From Maricaulis sp034659015 (lineage in GTDB: Bacteria > Pseudomonadota > Alphaproteobacteria > Caulobacterales > Maricaulaceae): a stretch of 64,000 bases of DNA. The notes beneath the pieces were generated by a model. The model was not told the DNA's origin and ran no database searches. It worked only from the letters and a program-made list of their open reading frames with translations. A program made the translations under genes and the position numbers. Location: contig JAYEGL010000012.1 of the NCBI GenBank assembly GCA_034659015.1, forward strand, positions 62,001 to 126,000. Direction: 5' to 3'. This document shows positions 18,012-26,164 of this stretch, one piece after another; position 1 is the stretch's first letter, and every line of letters begins with the position of its first letter.

Positions 18012-18180
18012 GTCTTCCCGGATGCATGCCCCGCAGAGGCGGGGCGAAAGTCCGGGACCCATACACTCGCTGCCTGCTGGACTATTTGCCGTATAGGTGG
18101 CGGCCCTACACGGCCAACGCCTGTATTTATGGGTCCCGGCCCTGCGCCCGGCCCAAGGCCGGGCATCCGGCCGGGATGAC
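18012..18180. repeat. Composite 169-bp palindromic repeat element
   Basis: The outer arms are inverted copies of one unit (left: GTCTTCCCGGATGC to CCGGGACCCATA; right, read on the opposite strand: GTCATCCCGGCCGG to CCGGGACCCATA). Each arm has an internal hairpin of different sequence (GCCCCGC/GCGGGGC on the left; GCCCGGC/GCCGGGC on the right), and the middle holds a third hairpin (GCCGTATAGG against CCCTACACGGC). The CCGGGACCCA and GTCATCCCGG motifs resemble REP/BIME-like repeats scattered in alphaproteobacterial genomes. It fills most of the gap after the ABC permease gene. Confidence 0.7.
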
Positions 18181-18206
18181 AACGCGCCTGGCTTGTTGCC
18201 TCAGTG

Positions 18207-18404
18207 CTAACCCTCTCCGTCATCGAAGATCGCCTCGATCGGCTGGCCGAACAGGCGGGCGATCCTGAAGGCGAGCGGCAGGGACGGATCGTACTTGCCC
18301 GTCTCCAGCGCATTGACCGTCTGGCGCGACACGTCGAGCCGCTCGGCCAGGGCCTGCTGGCTCCAGCCCTGCTCGCCGCGCAATTCACGCAAACGGTTCC
18401 TCAT
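18207..18404 (-). CDS. XRE-family helix-turn-helix regulator
   Basis: 65 residues, almost entirely an XRE/Cro HTH: LRELRGEQGWSQQALAERLD then VSRQTVNALETGKYDPSLPL, ending in the short FGQPIEAIFDDGEG tail that marks this small-regulator family. It is the last gene of a three-gene operon with two membrane proteins and overlaps the upstream gene by 4 bp (ATGA). It probably controls its own operon through the palindromes upstream of 19068. No effector domain is present, so the signal may come from the membrane partners; that is inference. Confidence 0.9.
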   Translation of the reverse strand: MRNRLRELRGEQGWSQQALAERLDVSRQTVNALETGKYDPSLPLAFRIARLFGQPIEAIFDDGEG

Positions 18405-18811
18405 TGCACGCGCGCCTGTTGGACAAGGGATGTCACGCTGTGCGCAACAGCCGCCATGGGCAGGAGCATCGTCATGTTGAGCGGCTCCATCAAACCGTAG
18501 ATCTCGGCAATACCGAAAACGGCCCCTCCGAGCAGCATCGCCAGCGCCGTGATGGCGGCGGAGCGGACCTGCATCTGCGCCTGCATCTCATCGACCGACC
18601 GGACGTAGTGGATGGCTTCCCATGCGTAGGCAAACAGCGGTGCGCAAGTGAGCAGGACGAGCGGCCACGCCGACGCGGCCGACCAGTTGTTGCGGGACGG
18701 ATCGAGCAGCTTGTCGATCGCCACGACGAGCGCCGTGAACAGCAGCATCAGCACCAGGGTACGCCAGAAATAGCGCCGGCCGAGCGCAGCTTGCCGGACC
18801 GCCGCGCTCAT
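18401..18811 (-). CDS. Four-helix membrane protein of an XRE operon
   Basis: 136 residues with four predicted transmembrane helices: RTLVLMLLFTALVVAI, AWPLVLLTCAPLFAYAW, ITALAMLLGGAVFGIAEI and MTMLLPMAAVAHSVTSL. A basic cytosolic N-terminus (RQAALGRRYFWR) precedes the first helix, and a charged loop (HYVRSVDEMQAQMQVRSA) links helices 2 and 3. I do not recognise an enzymatic or transport motif. It overlaps both neighbours by 4 bp, so it is translationally coupled to the 86-residue protein and the XRE regulator. Small XRE regulators paired with multi-helix membrane proteins are common in bacteria, but the role is mostly unknown. Confidence 0.8.
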   Translation of the reverse strand: MSAAVRQAALGRRYFWRTLVLMLLFTALVVAIDKLLDPSRNNWSAASAWPLVLLTCAPLFAYAWEAIHYVRSVDEMQAQMQVRSAAITALAMLLGGAVFGIAEIYGLMEPLNMTMLLPMAAVAHSVTSLVQQARVQ

Positions 18812-19068
18812 TCCGCGCGTCCATTACGCGAACCGCCCAGCAGGATAGCGATGCGCGCAATGGCCATGGCACCAAGAATGACAACCACCAGCGCCGCCGC
18901 CTTCAGACTGGCCGGCAATCCGGCCACGGCCAGGCGGACGGGTTCGATCAGGCCGGACCCGAATTCGGCCACCAGGATCGCCGAGAGGAAAACGACCCCG
19001 AACAGGGCCAGCGAAACGAGCGAGGGAACGTTGCCCCCGCCGTCTTTCATATCGTGTTCGTTCATCAT
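18808..19068 (-). CDS. Small two-helix membrane protein, first gene of the XRE operon
   Basis: 86 residues with two predicted helices (SLALFGVVFLSAILVAEF and AALVVVILGAMAIARIAILL) joined by a short loop (GLIEPVRLAVAGLPASLK). The polar N-terminus (MMNEHDMKDGGGN) has no signal peptidase site. Two ATGs in tandem (19068 and 19065) follow GGGAG. Not recognised. Its promoter carries three perfect palindromes, and it overlaps the next gene by 4 bp. Confidence 0.75.
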   Translation of the reverse strand: MMNEHDMKDGGGNVPSLVSLALFGVVFLSAILVAEFGSGLIEPVRLAVAGLPASLKAAALVVVILGAMAIARIAILLGGSRNGRAE

Positions 19069-19083
19069 GCACTCCCTTGACGT

Positions 19084-19139
19084 GTAAAGTGACCTTTACC
19101 AGATAATGACAAGCACACTTGTCGTCAAGGTTCCTTGAC
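19084..19139 (-). promoter_or_regulatory. Triple-palindrome promoter of the XRE operon
   Basis: On the minus strand, TTGACG (19123-19128) and TATCTG (19100-19105) form a -35/-10 pair with 17 bp spacing. Three perfect inverted repeats cover it: GTCAAGG/CCTTGAC (19124-19139) over the -35, GACAAG/CTTGTC (19108-19123) in the spacer, and GTAAAG/CTTTAC (19084-19099) at the start point. A further CCTTGAC half-site lies at 19075-19081 by the ribosome-binding site. The three arms share the pattern GNNAAG, which suggests one or two regulators of XRE type. Confidence 0.65.
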
Positions 19140-19149
19140 ATTACGGGGC

Positions 19150-19182
19150 AAAAAAAGAGGGCACCCGCCTGGGGTGCCCTCC
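19150..19182 (-). terminator. Intrinsic terminator of the peroxiredoxin gene
   Basis: Read on the minus strand, AGGGCACC pairs with GGTGCCCT and is followed by a T7 run. It lies 20 bp after the peroxiredoxin stop and insulates it from the XRE promoter. Confidence 0.85.
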
Positions 19183-19201
19183 CTGTCATCTGGCGCGAAA
19201 C

Positions 19202-19837
19202 CTACTTGTTCGGCTGCTTGGTCACGCGCAGATAGGGCTTGATCTTCTCGTAGCCCGCCGGGAAGAGCTTGTCGGCTTCCTCGTCGGAGATCGACGGCAC
19301 CACGATCACGTCCTGGCCGTCTTCCCAGTTCACCGGCGTGGCCACCTTGTAGCCGTCCGTCAGTTGCAGGCTGTCGATGAGACGCAGCACCTCGTTGAAG
19401 TTCCGGCCCGCGCTGGGCGGATAGGTGAAGGTGGCGCGGATCTTCTTGTTCGGGTCAATGATATAGACCGAACGCACGGTGACTTTCGGATCCGCATTCG
19501 GATGGATCATCGAGTAAAGCTCGGACACCTTGCGGTCGGTATCGGCGATGATCGGGAAGTTCATCTTGACGCCCTGCGTCTCCTCGATGTCGCCGATCCA
19601 GGCCTTGTGGTCCTCGGCGCTATCCACGGACAGCGCGATCGCCTTGGTATTCCGCTTGGCGAATTCGTCCTTGAGCTTCGCCGTGAAGCCCAGCTCGGTC
19701 GTGCACACCGGCGTGAAATCGGCCGGGTGGGAGAAGAAAACCACCCAGTTATCGCCGATCCAGTCGTGAAAATTGATCGGACCGTCCGTGGTTTCCACGT
19801 CGAAATTCGGGGCGGTATCGCCCAGCAGCAGACCCAT
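19202..19837 (-). CDS. 1-Cys peroxiredoxin (Prx6/AhpC-TSA family)
   Basis: 211 residues. It reduces hydrogen peroxide and alkyl hydroperoxides in the cytoplasm. The active-site motif PADFTPVCTTE places the peroxidatic cysteine at Cys45. No second conserved cysteine is seen in the C-terminal domain, which has the Prx6 form (VATPVNWEDGQDVIVVPSIS). Its length fits the Prx6 group rather than the shorter 2-Cys AhpC. The start at 19837 begins MGLLLGDTAPNFDVET, the standard family opening. It is divergent from the SixA-like gene. I see no OxyR site I can defend in the 127 bp between them. Confidence 0.93.
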   Translation of the reverse strand: MGLLLGDTAPNFDVETTDGPINFHDWIGDNWVVFFSHPADFTPVCTTELGFTAKLKDEFAKRNTKAIALSVDSAEDHKAWIGDIEETQGVKMNFPIIADTDRKVSELYSMIHPNADPKVTVRSVYIIDPNKKIRATFTYPPSAGRNFNEVLRLIDSLQLTDGYKVATPVNWEDGQDVIVVPSISDEEADKLFPAGYEKIKPYLRVTKQPNK

Positions 19838-19964
19838 GTCTTCCTCCTCGGTTCATTTGGCGGCTAAAACACCTTACGACTATGTGCGCTTCCGGCCGCG
19901 CGATTGCAAGTGTGCGTCCGGACCGCCTAACAGCCGACCAGATTGCCGGGGTGCCGCAGACACG

Positions 19965-20453
19965 ATGACGACCACTTTGATCCTGATGCGCCACGCCAAG
20001 GCCGTCGACAGGCTGGAGGCGGAAGACGACTTCCAGCGCGGCCTCACGGCGCGGGGCCGGACCGACAGCGCCGCAGCGGCCGATGCTCTGGCCGATCTGG
20101 GCTTGCGCGTGGACCTGGCCCTCGTCTCGCCCTCCTGGCGGACGCGGCAGACCTACGACCAGCTCGTTCCGCAGATCGGCGAGCCGGAACTGGACGACCC
20201 GATGGCGCTCTACCATGCCTCCACGGAGATGCTGGAACGCGCAACGCGTCAGGCCCTGGAGCGCGCGCGGACCATACTGCTGGTCGGCCATAATCCGGGC
20301 ATCGGCGGCTTCGCCCACAAGCTGGCCCAGAGCTGCGGCGCGACGGGCCGCATGCCGCTGGGCTATCCCACGGCGACGGCGTCGGTCTTCACGCTCGATG
20401 ACGGCGATCTCGCCCATCCCCGGCTGGAACGCGTCTTCAACCCGAAGGGCTGA
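19965..20453 (+). CDS. SixA-like histidine phosphatase family protein
   Basis: 162 residues with the phosphoglycerate-mutase-like fold: the catalytic motif LMRHAKAVD near the N-terminus carries the phosphorylated histidine, and LLVGHNPGIGGF supplies the second. SixA removes phosphate from HPt domains in E. coli; here the target is unknown, and whether ChpT or CheA HPt are substrates is speculation. The ATG at 19965 has only a weak ribosome-binding site. An in-frame frame extends back into the peroxiredoxin gene, but homology begins with MTTTLILMRHAK. Confidence 0.9.
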   Translation: MTTTLILMRHAKAVDRLEAEDDFQRGLTARGRTDSAAAADALADLGLRVDLALVSPSWRTRQTYDQLVPQIGEPELDDPMALYHASTEMLERATRQALERARTILLVGHNPGIGGFAHKLAQSCGATGRMPLGYPTATASVFTLDDGDLAHPRLERVFNPKG

Positions 20454-20525
20454 ACGCCCGGGACTCGCGTTAAACGTGCATTTCTGCTTTGATGTCCCCG
20501 GTGCGGGAAACCAGGGGGCATCGCC

Positions 20526-22109
20526 ATGGATGGGACACGGATTGCCGAGCGCGGGACGCGGGCCGGTCCTCCAGCGGAACCCGAAGCCCCGGCCGCGAGA
20601 GACGACGCCCCGGTGTCCGTGGTACCGGCCATACTGGCGCGCCTGTGGGCCGACGAGGCCGCGCTCGGCCTGTCGCGCCGCAGCCCGGCGCTGAGTGCAC
20701 GACACCGGGCCTTTCCCCATCTGGTCACGCTGATGGCGGCACTCGGCGTCCTGGCCATTGTCGCCGCCCCTTTCCGCGGCCTGTCGCTCACCGGCGCGCT
20801 GGCCATGCTCGCGTCGCCCGCCTGCCTGACACTCGTGGGGCTGCGTATCGCCGGCGTCCTCAACCGGCCGCACTACGCTCCTCGCCGCGCCCTTCCCGAT
20901 GCCGCGCTGCCGGTTGCCAGCATCATCGTGGCGCTCTACCGCGAGACCGGCGTCGTCGGCCGGCTGGTCAGCGCCCTGCGCGCGATCGACTACCCGGCCG
21001 AGCGCCTGGAGATCCGCCTCGTGCTGGAAGCCGATGACAAGGAAACGCTGAAAGCGCTGACCGGCGCCGCGCTGGACGCGCGCTTCCGCGTCCTTGTTGC
21101 GCCACCGGGTCTGCCCCGCACAAAGCCCCGCGCGCTCAACTACGCCCTGCGGTTCTGCACCGGCGACATTATTGCGGTCCACGATGCGGAGGACCGGCCC
21201 CATCCGGACCAGCTTCGCAGGGCCGCGGAGAGCTTCTGCAGGGCCTCGCCCTCGCTGGCCTGCCTTCAGGCGCCGCTGAACTGGTACAACCGTGACGAAA
21301 CCTGGCTGACACGCCAGTTTGCCATGGAATATGCAGCGCACTTCCACGTCATGCTGCCCCTCTACAAGCGCCTCGGCTGGCCGCTGCCGCTGGGCGGCAC
21401 CTCGAACTATTTCCGCGCGGCCGCATTGCGCCGCTGCGGCGGCTGGGACGCCTGGAATGTCACGGAAGATGCCGACCTCGGCGTCCGCCTGCACCGCATC
21501 GGTTATACCTGCGGGCTGATCGAACCGATGACGCTGGAAGAGGCCCCGCTCCGGCTCGCCGGCTGGACGCCCCAGCGCACACGGTGGCTCAAGGGTTACT
21601 GGCAGACGCTGGGCGTGCATTTCGGCCTGGATGCCGGGCGGCGGCGTCAGGCCCTGCCCCTGGCCATGACGCTGGGCGGTGCCGTCCTGTCCGCCCTCAT
21701 CCACGGCCCGGCGCTTGCAGCCTGCCTGGCTGCGGCCTGGCGTACGGGCCTGGGCACACTGCCGGCGCTGGTCTTCTCAGGCATGCTCGCCGCGGGCTAT
21801 GCAGGCGGCGCGCTGGGCATCGTGACGGGCATGCGTCGTGCCGGCCTGCGGCTTCATCCCGCCGACCTCCTGTTACTGCCGGCCTACTGGTCGCTGCAGG
21901 CGTGGCCGGCTGCGCGGGCCCTGTTGCAACTGGTGCGAAATCCCTATCTCTGGGAAAAGACCGAACACGGCGTCAGCGCCCAGGCGGAACCGTCATGTAC
22001 CTCCCACTCCCGGCGACGATCGCCGCCCTCATCCTCGCCATCGCCGTCTTCGTCCTCGCCCGCTGGCGCGCCGGACAGCCGCTGCGCCCGGAACGCGGAC
22101 CGCGCATGA
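20526..22109 (+). CDS. Membrane glycosyltransferase family 2
   Basis: 527 residues. Two N-terminal transmembrane helices (about 68-115) precede a GT2 catalytic domain: ASIIVALYRE, the metal-binding DAED at about residue 223, TEDADL as the acceptor-site acidic motif, and QRTRWLKGYWQT, the processive-enzyme QxxRW-type motif. C-terminal helices follow. It probably makes an exported beta-linked polysaccharide, but the product is not predictable. The last ~38 residues are Ser/Pro/Arg-rich and overlap the next gene by 115 bp in another frame, suggesting that the original stop was lost after LWEKTEHGVS. Confidence 0.88.
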   Translation: MDGTRIAERGTRAGPPAEPEAPAARDDAPVSVVPAILARLWADEAALGLSRRSPALSARHRAFPHLVTLMAALGVLAIVAAPFRGLSLTGALAMLASPACLTLVGLRIAGVLNRPHYAPRRALPDAALPVASIIVALYRETGVVGRLVSALRAIDYPAERLEIRLVLEADDKETLKALTGAALDARFRVLVAPPGLPRTKPRALNYALRFCTGDIIAVHDAEDRPHPDQLRRAAESFCRASPSLACLQAPLNWYNRDETWLTRQFAMEYAAHFHVMLPLYKRLGWPLPLGGTSNYFRAAALRRCGGWDAWNVTEDADLGVRLHRIGYTCGLIEPMTLEEAPLRLAGWTPQRTRWLKGYWQTLGVHFGLDAGRRRQALPLAMTLGGAVLSALIHGPALAACLAAAWRTGLGTLPALVFSGMLAAGYAGGALGIVTGMRRAGLRLHPADLLLLPAYWSLQAWPAARALLQLVRNPYLWEKTEHGVSAQAEPSCTSHSRRRSPPSSSPSPSSSSPAGAPDSRCARNADRA

Positions 22110-22219
22110 TCCCCTGGACGCTGATCGCCGTCGCCGCCGGCGGCCTCGCCATCATCTTCGCCGTCCACCTGGCCGAACTCGCCGGCCTGGACCCGAGCCA
22201 GCTGCCGCGCCGGTTCTAG
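21995..22219 (+). CDS. Small two-helix membrane protein overlapping the GT2 gene
   Basis: 74 residues: one helix (TIAALILAIAVFVLARW), a basic loop (PERGPRMIPWTLI) and a second helix (AVAAGGLAIIFAVHLAEL). The RGPRMIPWTLI pattern recurs, as I recall, in short alphaproteobacterial membrane proteins of unknown function. The ATG at 21995 lies inside the GT2 gene in another frame. Its TAG stop is formed by the first bases of the dispersed repeat element that starts at 22216. Confidence 0.7.
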   Translation: MYLPLPATIAALILAIAVFVLARWRAGQPLRPERGPRMIPWTLIAVAAGGLAIIFAVHLAELAGLDPSQLPRRF

Positions 22220-22324
22220 GGCCATTTCATCGATTTCAAGGTCTATGAAATGGCCCTAGAACCCTTGTGATGCCGCGTGTTCGAACCGCGAAACCGGTTC
22301 CGACTTTCGCTGTAAATGCTCTAG
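22216..22324 (-). repeat. Dispersed repeat element, copy A
   Basis: Read on the minus strand, a 65-bp core (CTAGAGCATTTACAGCGAAA ... ACCGGTTTCGCGGTTCGA) is followed by a hairpin with 15-bp arms CTAGGGCCATTTCAT/ATGAAATGGCCCTAG (22216-22259). Core length and layout match the copy at 31550-31657. The CTAG at each end gives the TAG stops of the small membrane protein (left) and the S9 peptidase (right). Confidence 0.85.
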
Positions 22325-24255
22325 TCGATAGGTAGATGCTCCCCAAGGAACGCACCGCTTTGCTCCAGCAGGGCACGCCGTGCAGCCTCGCTGTCGAAAT
22401 AGTGGTCCTGGCCCCGGAATGTGACGAAGCGGAAATTGGAGCGGCCGTCTGCGGCGCGCTCGAGCATCTCCATCTGGTCGTAGGGAACGGTGGTGTCCTC
22501 GTCGCCATGCATTGCCAGGACAGGCTGACGGATCTCGCCGGCCCGGGCCATGGGCGAAATCGAGTCCTGATAGGCATGGTCCTCGAACCGGCTGCCCATA
22601 TAGGCTTCCCAATAGCGCGCATAACCGGTTCCCCCGGCACCGCCGAGCATGGCGAAGGGATGAGTGACGCCGGCGAAGGTAATGACGCAGGCAACATTGT
22701 CGGCATCGCGCAGCGCCATCATCAGTGCCGCATAGCCGCCATAGCTGCCCCCCGCAGTGCAATATTCGCCTGAACGCGCAATACCGGCCTCCCGGAGGTA
22801 GTGCGCCCCGTCGATCATGTCGTCGATCATGCGTGTGCCGAACCCGCCATAGCCGGCCTCGACGAATTCGGGACCGCGCCCTTCCGACCCCCGGAAATTC
22901 GGCTGCAGGACGGCATAGCCCAGGGCCGCATAGTAGCCGGCCCACCAGTCGTACGTGCCGATGTCACGCGCCTGCGGACCGCCATGCGGCAGAACGACGA
23001 GCGGGAAATCGCCAGCCTGCGGGTCCGCGCCCGGCGGCAGGGTAAGCCAGCCGCGGATTTCCAGCCCGTCGGACGCTTCGTAGCTGACAAGCCTGCGCGC
23101 CCCCGGCGCCGTGCCTTCCGGAAAGCCGTATTCGACATCGAGCAGGCCCAGACCGCCGGTGGTCAGATCGAGCAGGTAGTAGTTCGCCGGCATGCCGGGA
23201 TCGCGACCGCGCACAACGAATTTCTGCCGCGTCCGGCTCCAGCCGGTGATCGTCACGGAGTCCTCGGTGAGTATCTGCTGCAGCTCGGCGAGCAACCCCG
23301 CCATCCCGGTATCGAGAAATCTCTGGCGCGGCAGTGTGTCCGTGTAGGAGAAGCCGACGACCTCGTTGGTGAGTGAGTCGACGATCGGGTCGATATTCGA
23401 CATTTCCTCGCCGTCGATCTCGTAGAGGCTCATCTCGCCGGTTTCCAGATCGAGCCGGCGCAGGCCGGTTTCGGGGAAGCGTATCGCCAGCGCCTGCGCG
23501 TTATCGGTCAGCCCGTAGATATAGGGCAGGCCGACCGGATGGCTGGCTTCGTAGATCTGCTGCTTGCGCCGCCCGTCGATCCGGTGGATTTCATAGCGCC
23601 CGCTGTCGTCGTCATACCAGACCTCGGCAAGCGCGTTGCCCGCGCCATCGAGCACGAATTCCAGGACCGACGCGTTGGACGTGTGCAGAACGTCCTCAAG
23701 CCCGCCATCCTGAAGGCTCACCTCGTAGACGACCGTCTCGACGCTGCGCCGGTCCCCGATACGCGAGCCGGCCGAGGGCGACTGATCGACACCCAGCGTC
23801 AGCTCCATGGCGACCAGATCGTCGTCATCGACCAGCGAGGAGCTGATATCGCTGACATTCGTCATGGTGGTGAAACGGCCCAGAAGGACGGTGTTGGACC
23901 GCGTGTCCACATTGTAGGAGACAGCCCGCACAGTGCTGAAGCCGGGATCGTTCGTCCGCAGCCCTTCCACCACCTGGTAGGAGTTGAACCAGTAGACGAG
24001 ATGGGTGTCGCTCGGCCAGTAGAAGCCGAGAATGCTGCCCCCGTCCGGCTCGGGTATGGCGGCCCGATCCCCACTCTCCAGGTCGAAAACACAGATCTCC
24101 CGAACACCGCGCGGGCTGCAGCCTGTCGCCAGCATGGTGCCGCCGGGCGACAATTCTGCGTCCCAGATGCTCGGCATCGCCGAATAGGTGTCGAGCTGCG
24201 CATGCGCTGCGCCGCCGGCCATCGCCATGGCGATGGAAACCAGAATTCCCCTCAT
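22321..24255 (-). CDS. S9 family serine peptidase (prolyl oligopeptidase-like), secreted
   Basis: 644 residues. A cleavable signal peptide (MRGILVSIAMAMAGGAAHAQ) is followed by a beta-propeller-like region (about 25-385) and an alpha/beta-hydrolase domain. The nucleophile elbow is GGSYGGYA, with Ser504; the acid is probably in MHGDEDTTVPYDQ and the histidine in GQDHYFD. Members are periplasmic dipeptidyl or acylaminoacyl peptidases that degrade peptides. The coding start at 24255 is preceded by a G-rich stretch. Its TAG stop lies in the repeat element copy A. It converges on the GT2 pair and is followed upstream by tRNA-Gly. Confidence 0.92.
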   Translation of the reverse strand: MRGILVSIAMAMAGGAAHAQLDTYSAMPSIWDAELSPGGTMLATGCSPRGVREICVFDLESGDRAAIPEPDGGSILGFYWPSDTHLVYWFNSYQVVEGLRTNDPGFSTVRAVSYNVDTRSNTVLLGRFTTMTNVSDISSSLVDDDDLVAMELTLGVDQSPSAGSRIGDRRSVETVVYEVSLQDGGLEDVLHTSNASVLEFVLDGAGNALAEVWYDDDSGRYEIHRIDGRRKQQIYEASHPVGLPYIYGLTDNAQALAIRFPETGLRRLDLETGEMSLYEIDGEEMSNIDPIVDSLTNEVVGFSYTDTLPRQRFLDTGMAGLLAELQQILTEDSVTITGWSRTRQKFVVRGRDPGMPANYYLLDLTTGGLGLLDVEYGFPEGTAPGARRLVSYEASDGLEIRGWLTLPPGADPQAGDFPLVVLPHGGPQARDIGTYDWWAGYYAALGYAVLQPNFRGSEGRGPEFVEAGYGGFGTRMIDDMIDGAHYLREAGIARSGEYCTAGGSYGGYAALMMALRDADNVACVITFAGVTHPFAMLGGAGGTGYARYWEAYMGSRFEDHAYQDSISPMARAGEIRQPVLAMHGDEDTTVPYDQMEMLERAADGRSNFRFVTFRGQDHYFDSEAARRALLEQSGAFLGEHLPID

Positions 24256-24349
24256 TGATCCCCCCGGAGGTCACGAACACGACGGACCCAGCCTAGGGGA
24301 TTCAACCGCTCATTCAATATCGGAAAACAACAATGCGAGATGGCGCGAA

Positions 24350-24423
24350 TGGAGCGGGTGAAGGGAATCGAACCCTCGTCGTAAGCTTGGGAAGCTTCTG
24401 CTCTACCATTGAGCTACACCCGC
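24350..24423 (-). tRNA. tRNA-Gly (anticodon CCC)
   Basis: A 74-nt cloverleaf with encoded CCA: acceptor GCGGGTG/CACCCGC, D arm GCTCAATGGTAGAGC, anticodon loop TTCCCAA giving CCC, and T arm GAGGGTTCGATTCCCTT. It matches the E. coli glyU type closely. The anticodon-stem pair at 27-43 looks like G-A. It reads GGG codons. Confidence 0.93.
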
Positions 24424-24501
24424 CCGGGGCGTCGTCCATGACCTGAATACCGTGCGAATTCACGGCCGCGCAAGGCCTCTTTGCGGCATCCCGGGAAACG
24501 C

Positions 24502-26007
24502 CTACTCCCAGAAACTGGGCAGACAGACGACCAGAAAGGTCAGAACCTCCAGGCGTCCCATCACCATTTCGGCGGAGAGGAGCCACTTCGCGATATCGGG
24601 CAGCGATGCGAAATTCCCGGCCGGGCCGATGATATCGCCAAGTCCGGGACCGACATTCGTGATCGCGGTTGCGCTACCCGACAACGCGGTCATGAAGTCG
24701 AGCCCGGTCATAGCCAGACCGATCGCGAAGATGATGAATGTCGCGAAGAACACAACGACCATGACGAGAACGCCGATCCAGGCGTCTTCTTCCATGCGTC
24801 TCCCATCGAACGTGCGGGCAACGACGCGCGACGGCATCACCGTGAGCATGAGCTGCCGGCGCACGACCTGGTAGAGCACGAGCAGTCGGTATGTCTTGAT
24901 CCCGCCCGAGGTAGAGCCGGTACAGCCCCCCAGGAAAGTGAGGGCGAAAAAGGTTGCGATCGCCGCCCCGCCCCAGGCCGAATAATCGGTGCTGGCAAAC
25001 CCGGTCGTGGTGACGACCGAGACGACATTGAACCCCGCATAGACGATCGATTCTCCCAGCCCGTCGCTCGACTGGGAGGCGTGCCAATACCCCAGGGTCA
25101 GCGACACGCCGGCCAGCAGCACCAGCAGCGAGCGCACCTGCGGATCACGCAGAAAGATTGTCCGGTCGCCGTCCAGGAACTTCATGTAGGCGACGAAGGG
25201 GATCGCGCCCGCAATCATGAAAGCGATCGCAACTGCATGCAGGACCCGCGGCTCAAAGAACGCAAAACTGGCGTCGTGTGTCGAGAAGCCGCCAGTCGAC
25301 AGCGTCGTCATCGCGTGATTGATCGCATCGAAGCCCGTCATGCCGAAGATCGCGTAGAGCCCTGCGCAGGCCACCGTCATCGAAAGGTAGATGATCAGGA
25401 TGCGCACGACGAAGACGTGCGCACGGGCCTCGAACTTCTCCGAATGATCCGAGCTTTCGGTCTTGAACAACTGCATTCCGCCCACCCGCATGAAAGGCAG
25501 CAGCGCGACAGCGGTCACGATGATACCCACACCACCGATCCACTGCAGGAAGGAACGCCAGAGCAACAGGCTTGCCGGCCACGTATCGAGTCCCTGCACC
25601 ACGGTCGACCCGGTTGTCGTCAGACCTGAAGCAGCTTCGAAGACCGCATCGGTCCAGGACAATCCGGCAAAGACGAAGGGGATGGCGGCGAATACCGGCA
25701 GGATCGTCCAGCTGATCGCTGTCACGAGGAAGGCCTCGCGATGGTTCAGCTCAAGCTCCGCTTCGCTCCGTGTCGCCGCGAACAGCAGTACGCCGACAAC
25801 GAACGCGGTCAGCATCGGAACCAGAAACATGGTGGGACGTCCGTCGGGCTGTGACCACTCGACCAGCAGCGGCACAACCATTGTCGCGCCCAGTCCCCCC
25901 ACCAGAAGGGCAAGAATGTAGACGACCGGATTGACCTGTCCCGAACGCCCCGCATTCGGGTTCCGGGAGGGAGCGGCCGCCGAGAACCGGCTACGCATAT
26001 TGCACAT
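24502..26007 (-). CDS. trkH: TrkH-type potassium uptake subunit (copy 1)
   Basis: 501 residues of the TrkH/KtrB potassium channel family, which works with the cytoplasmic TrkA/KtrA gating ring. Four pore loops are visible: SGLTTTGST, STGGFS, VTTTGFAST and ITNVGPGLG, each with the central filter glycine. The segment GGCTGSTSGGIKTYR is the conserved stretch between the last repeats. The first ~25 residues are polar and poorly conserved, so a start downstream of 26007 (for example the next Met) is possible. No trkA is in the window. A second TrkH gene lies at 29120-30574. Confidence 0.92.
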   Translation of the reverse strand: MCNMRSRFSAAAPSRNPNAGRSGQVNPVVYILALLVGGLGATMVVPLLVEWSQPDGRPTMFLVPMLTAFVVGVLLFAATRSEAELELNHREAFLVTAISWTILPVFAAIPFVFAGLSWTDAVFEAASGLTTTGSTVVQGLDTWPASLLLWRSFLQWIGGVGIIVTAVALLPFMRVGGMQLFKTESSDHSEKFEARAHVFVVRILIIYLSMTVACAGLYAIFGMTGFDAINHAMTTLSTGGFSTHDASFAFFEPRVLHAVAIAFMIAGAIPFVAYMKFLDGDRTIFLRDPQVRSLLVLLAGVSLTLGYWHASQSSDGLGESIVYAGFNVVSVVTTTGFASTDYSAWGGAAIATFFALTFLGGCTGSTSGGIKTYRLLVLYQVVRRQLMLTVMPSRVVARTFDGRRMEEDAWIGVLVMVVVFFATFIIFAIGLAMTGLDFMTALSGSATAITNVGPGLGDIIGPAGNFASLPDIAKWLLSAEMVMGRLEVLTFLVVCLPSFWE

Positions 26008-26164
26008 TGCTCCAGTGCTTGGCCGGCCCTTCTACTCCCAAAAGTACTCCTGCACCATACTGCCCTGGACGGGCGGGACAGAGTGCCGCTGTCGTCAAAT
26101 CCGGCCGGATCGGACTAGATTGCCGGGACGAGTGCCGCCGGCACGCTGGGGGGAGATATCCGAT

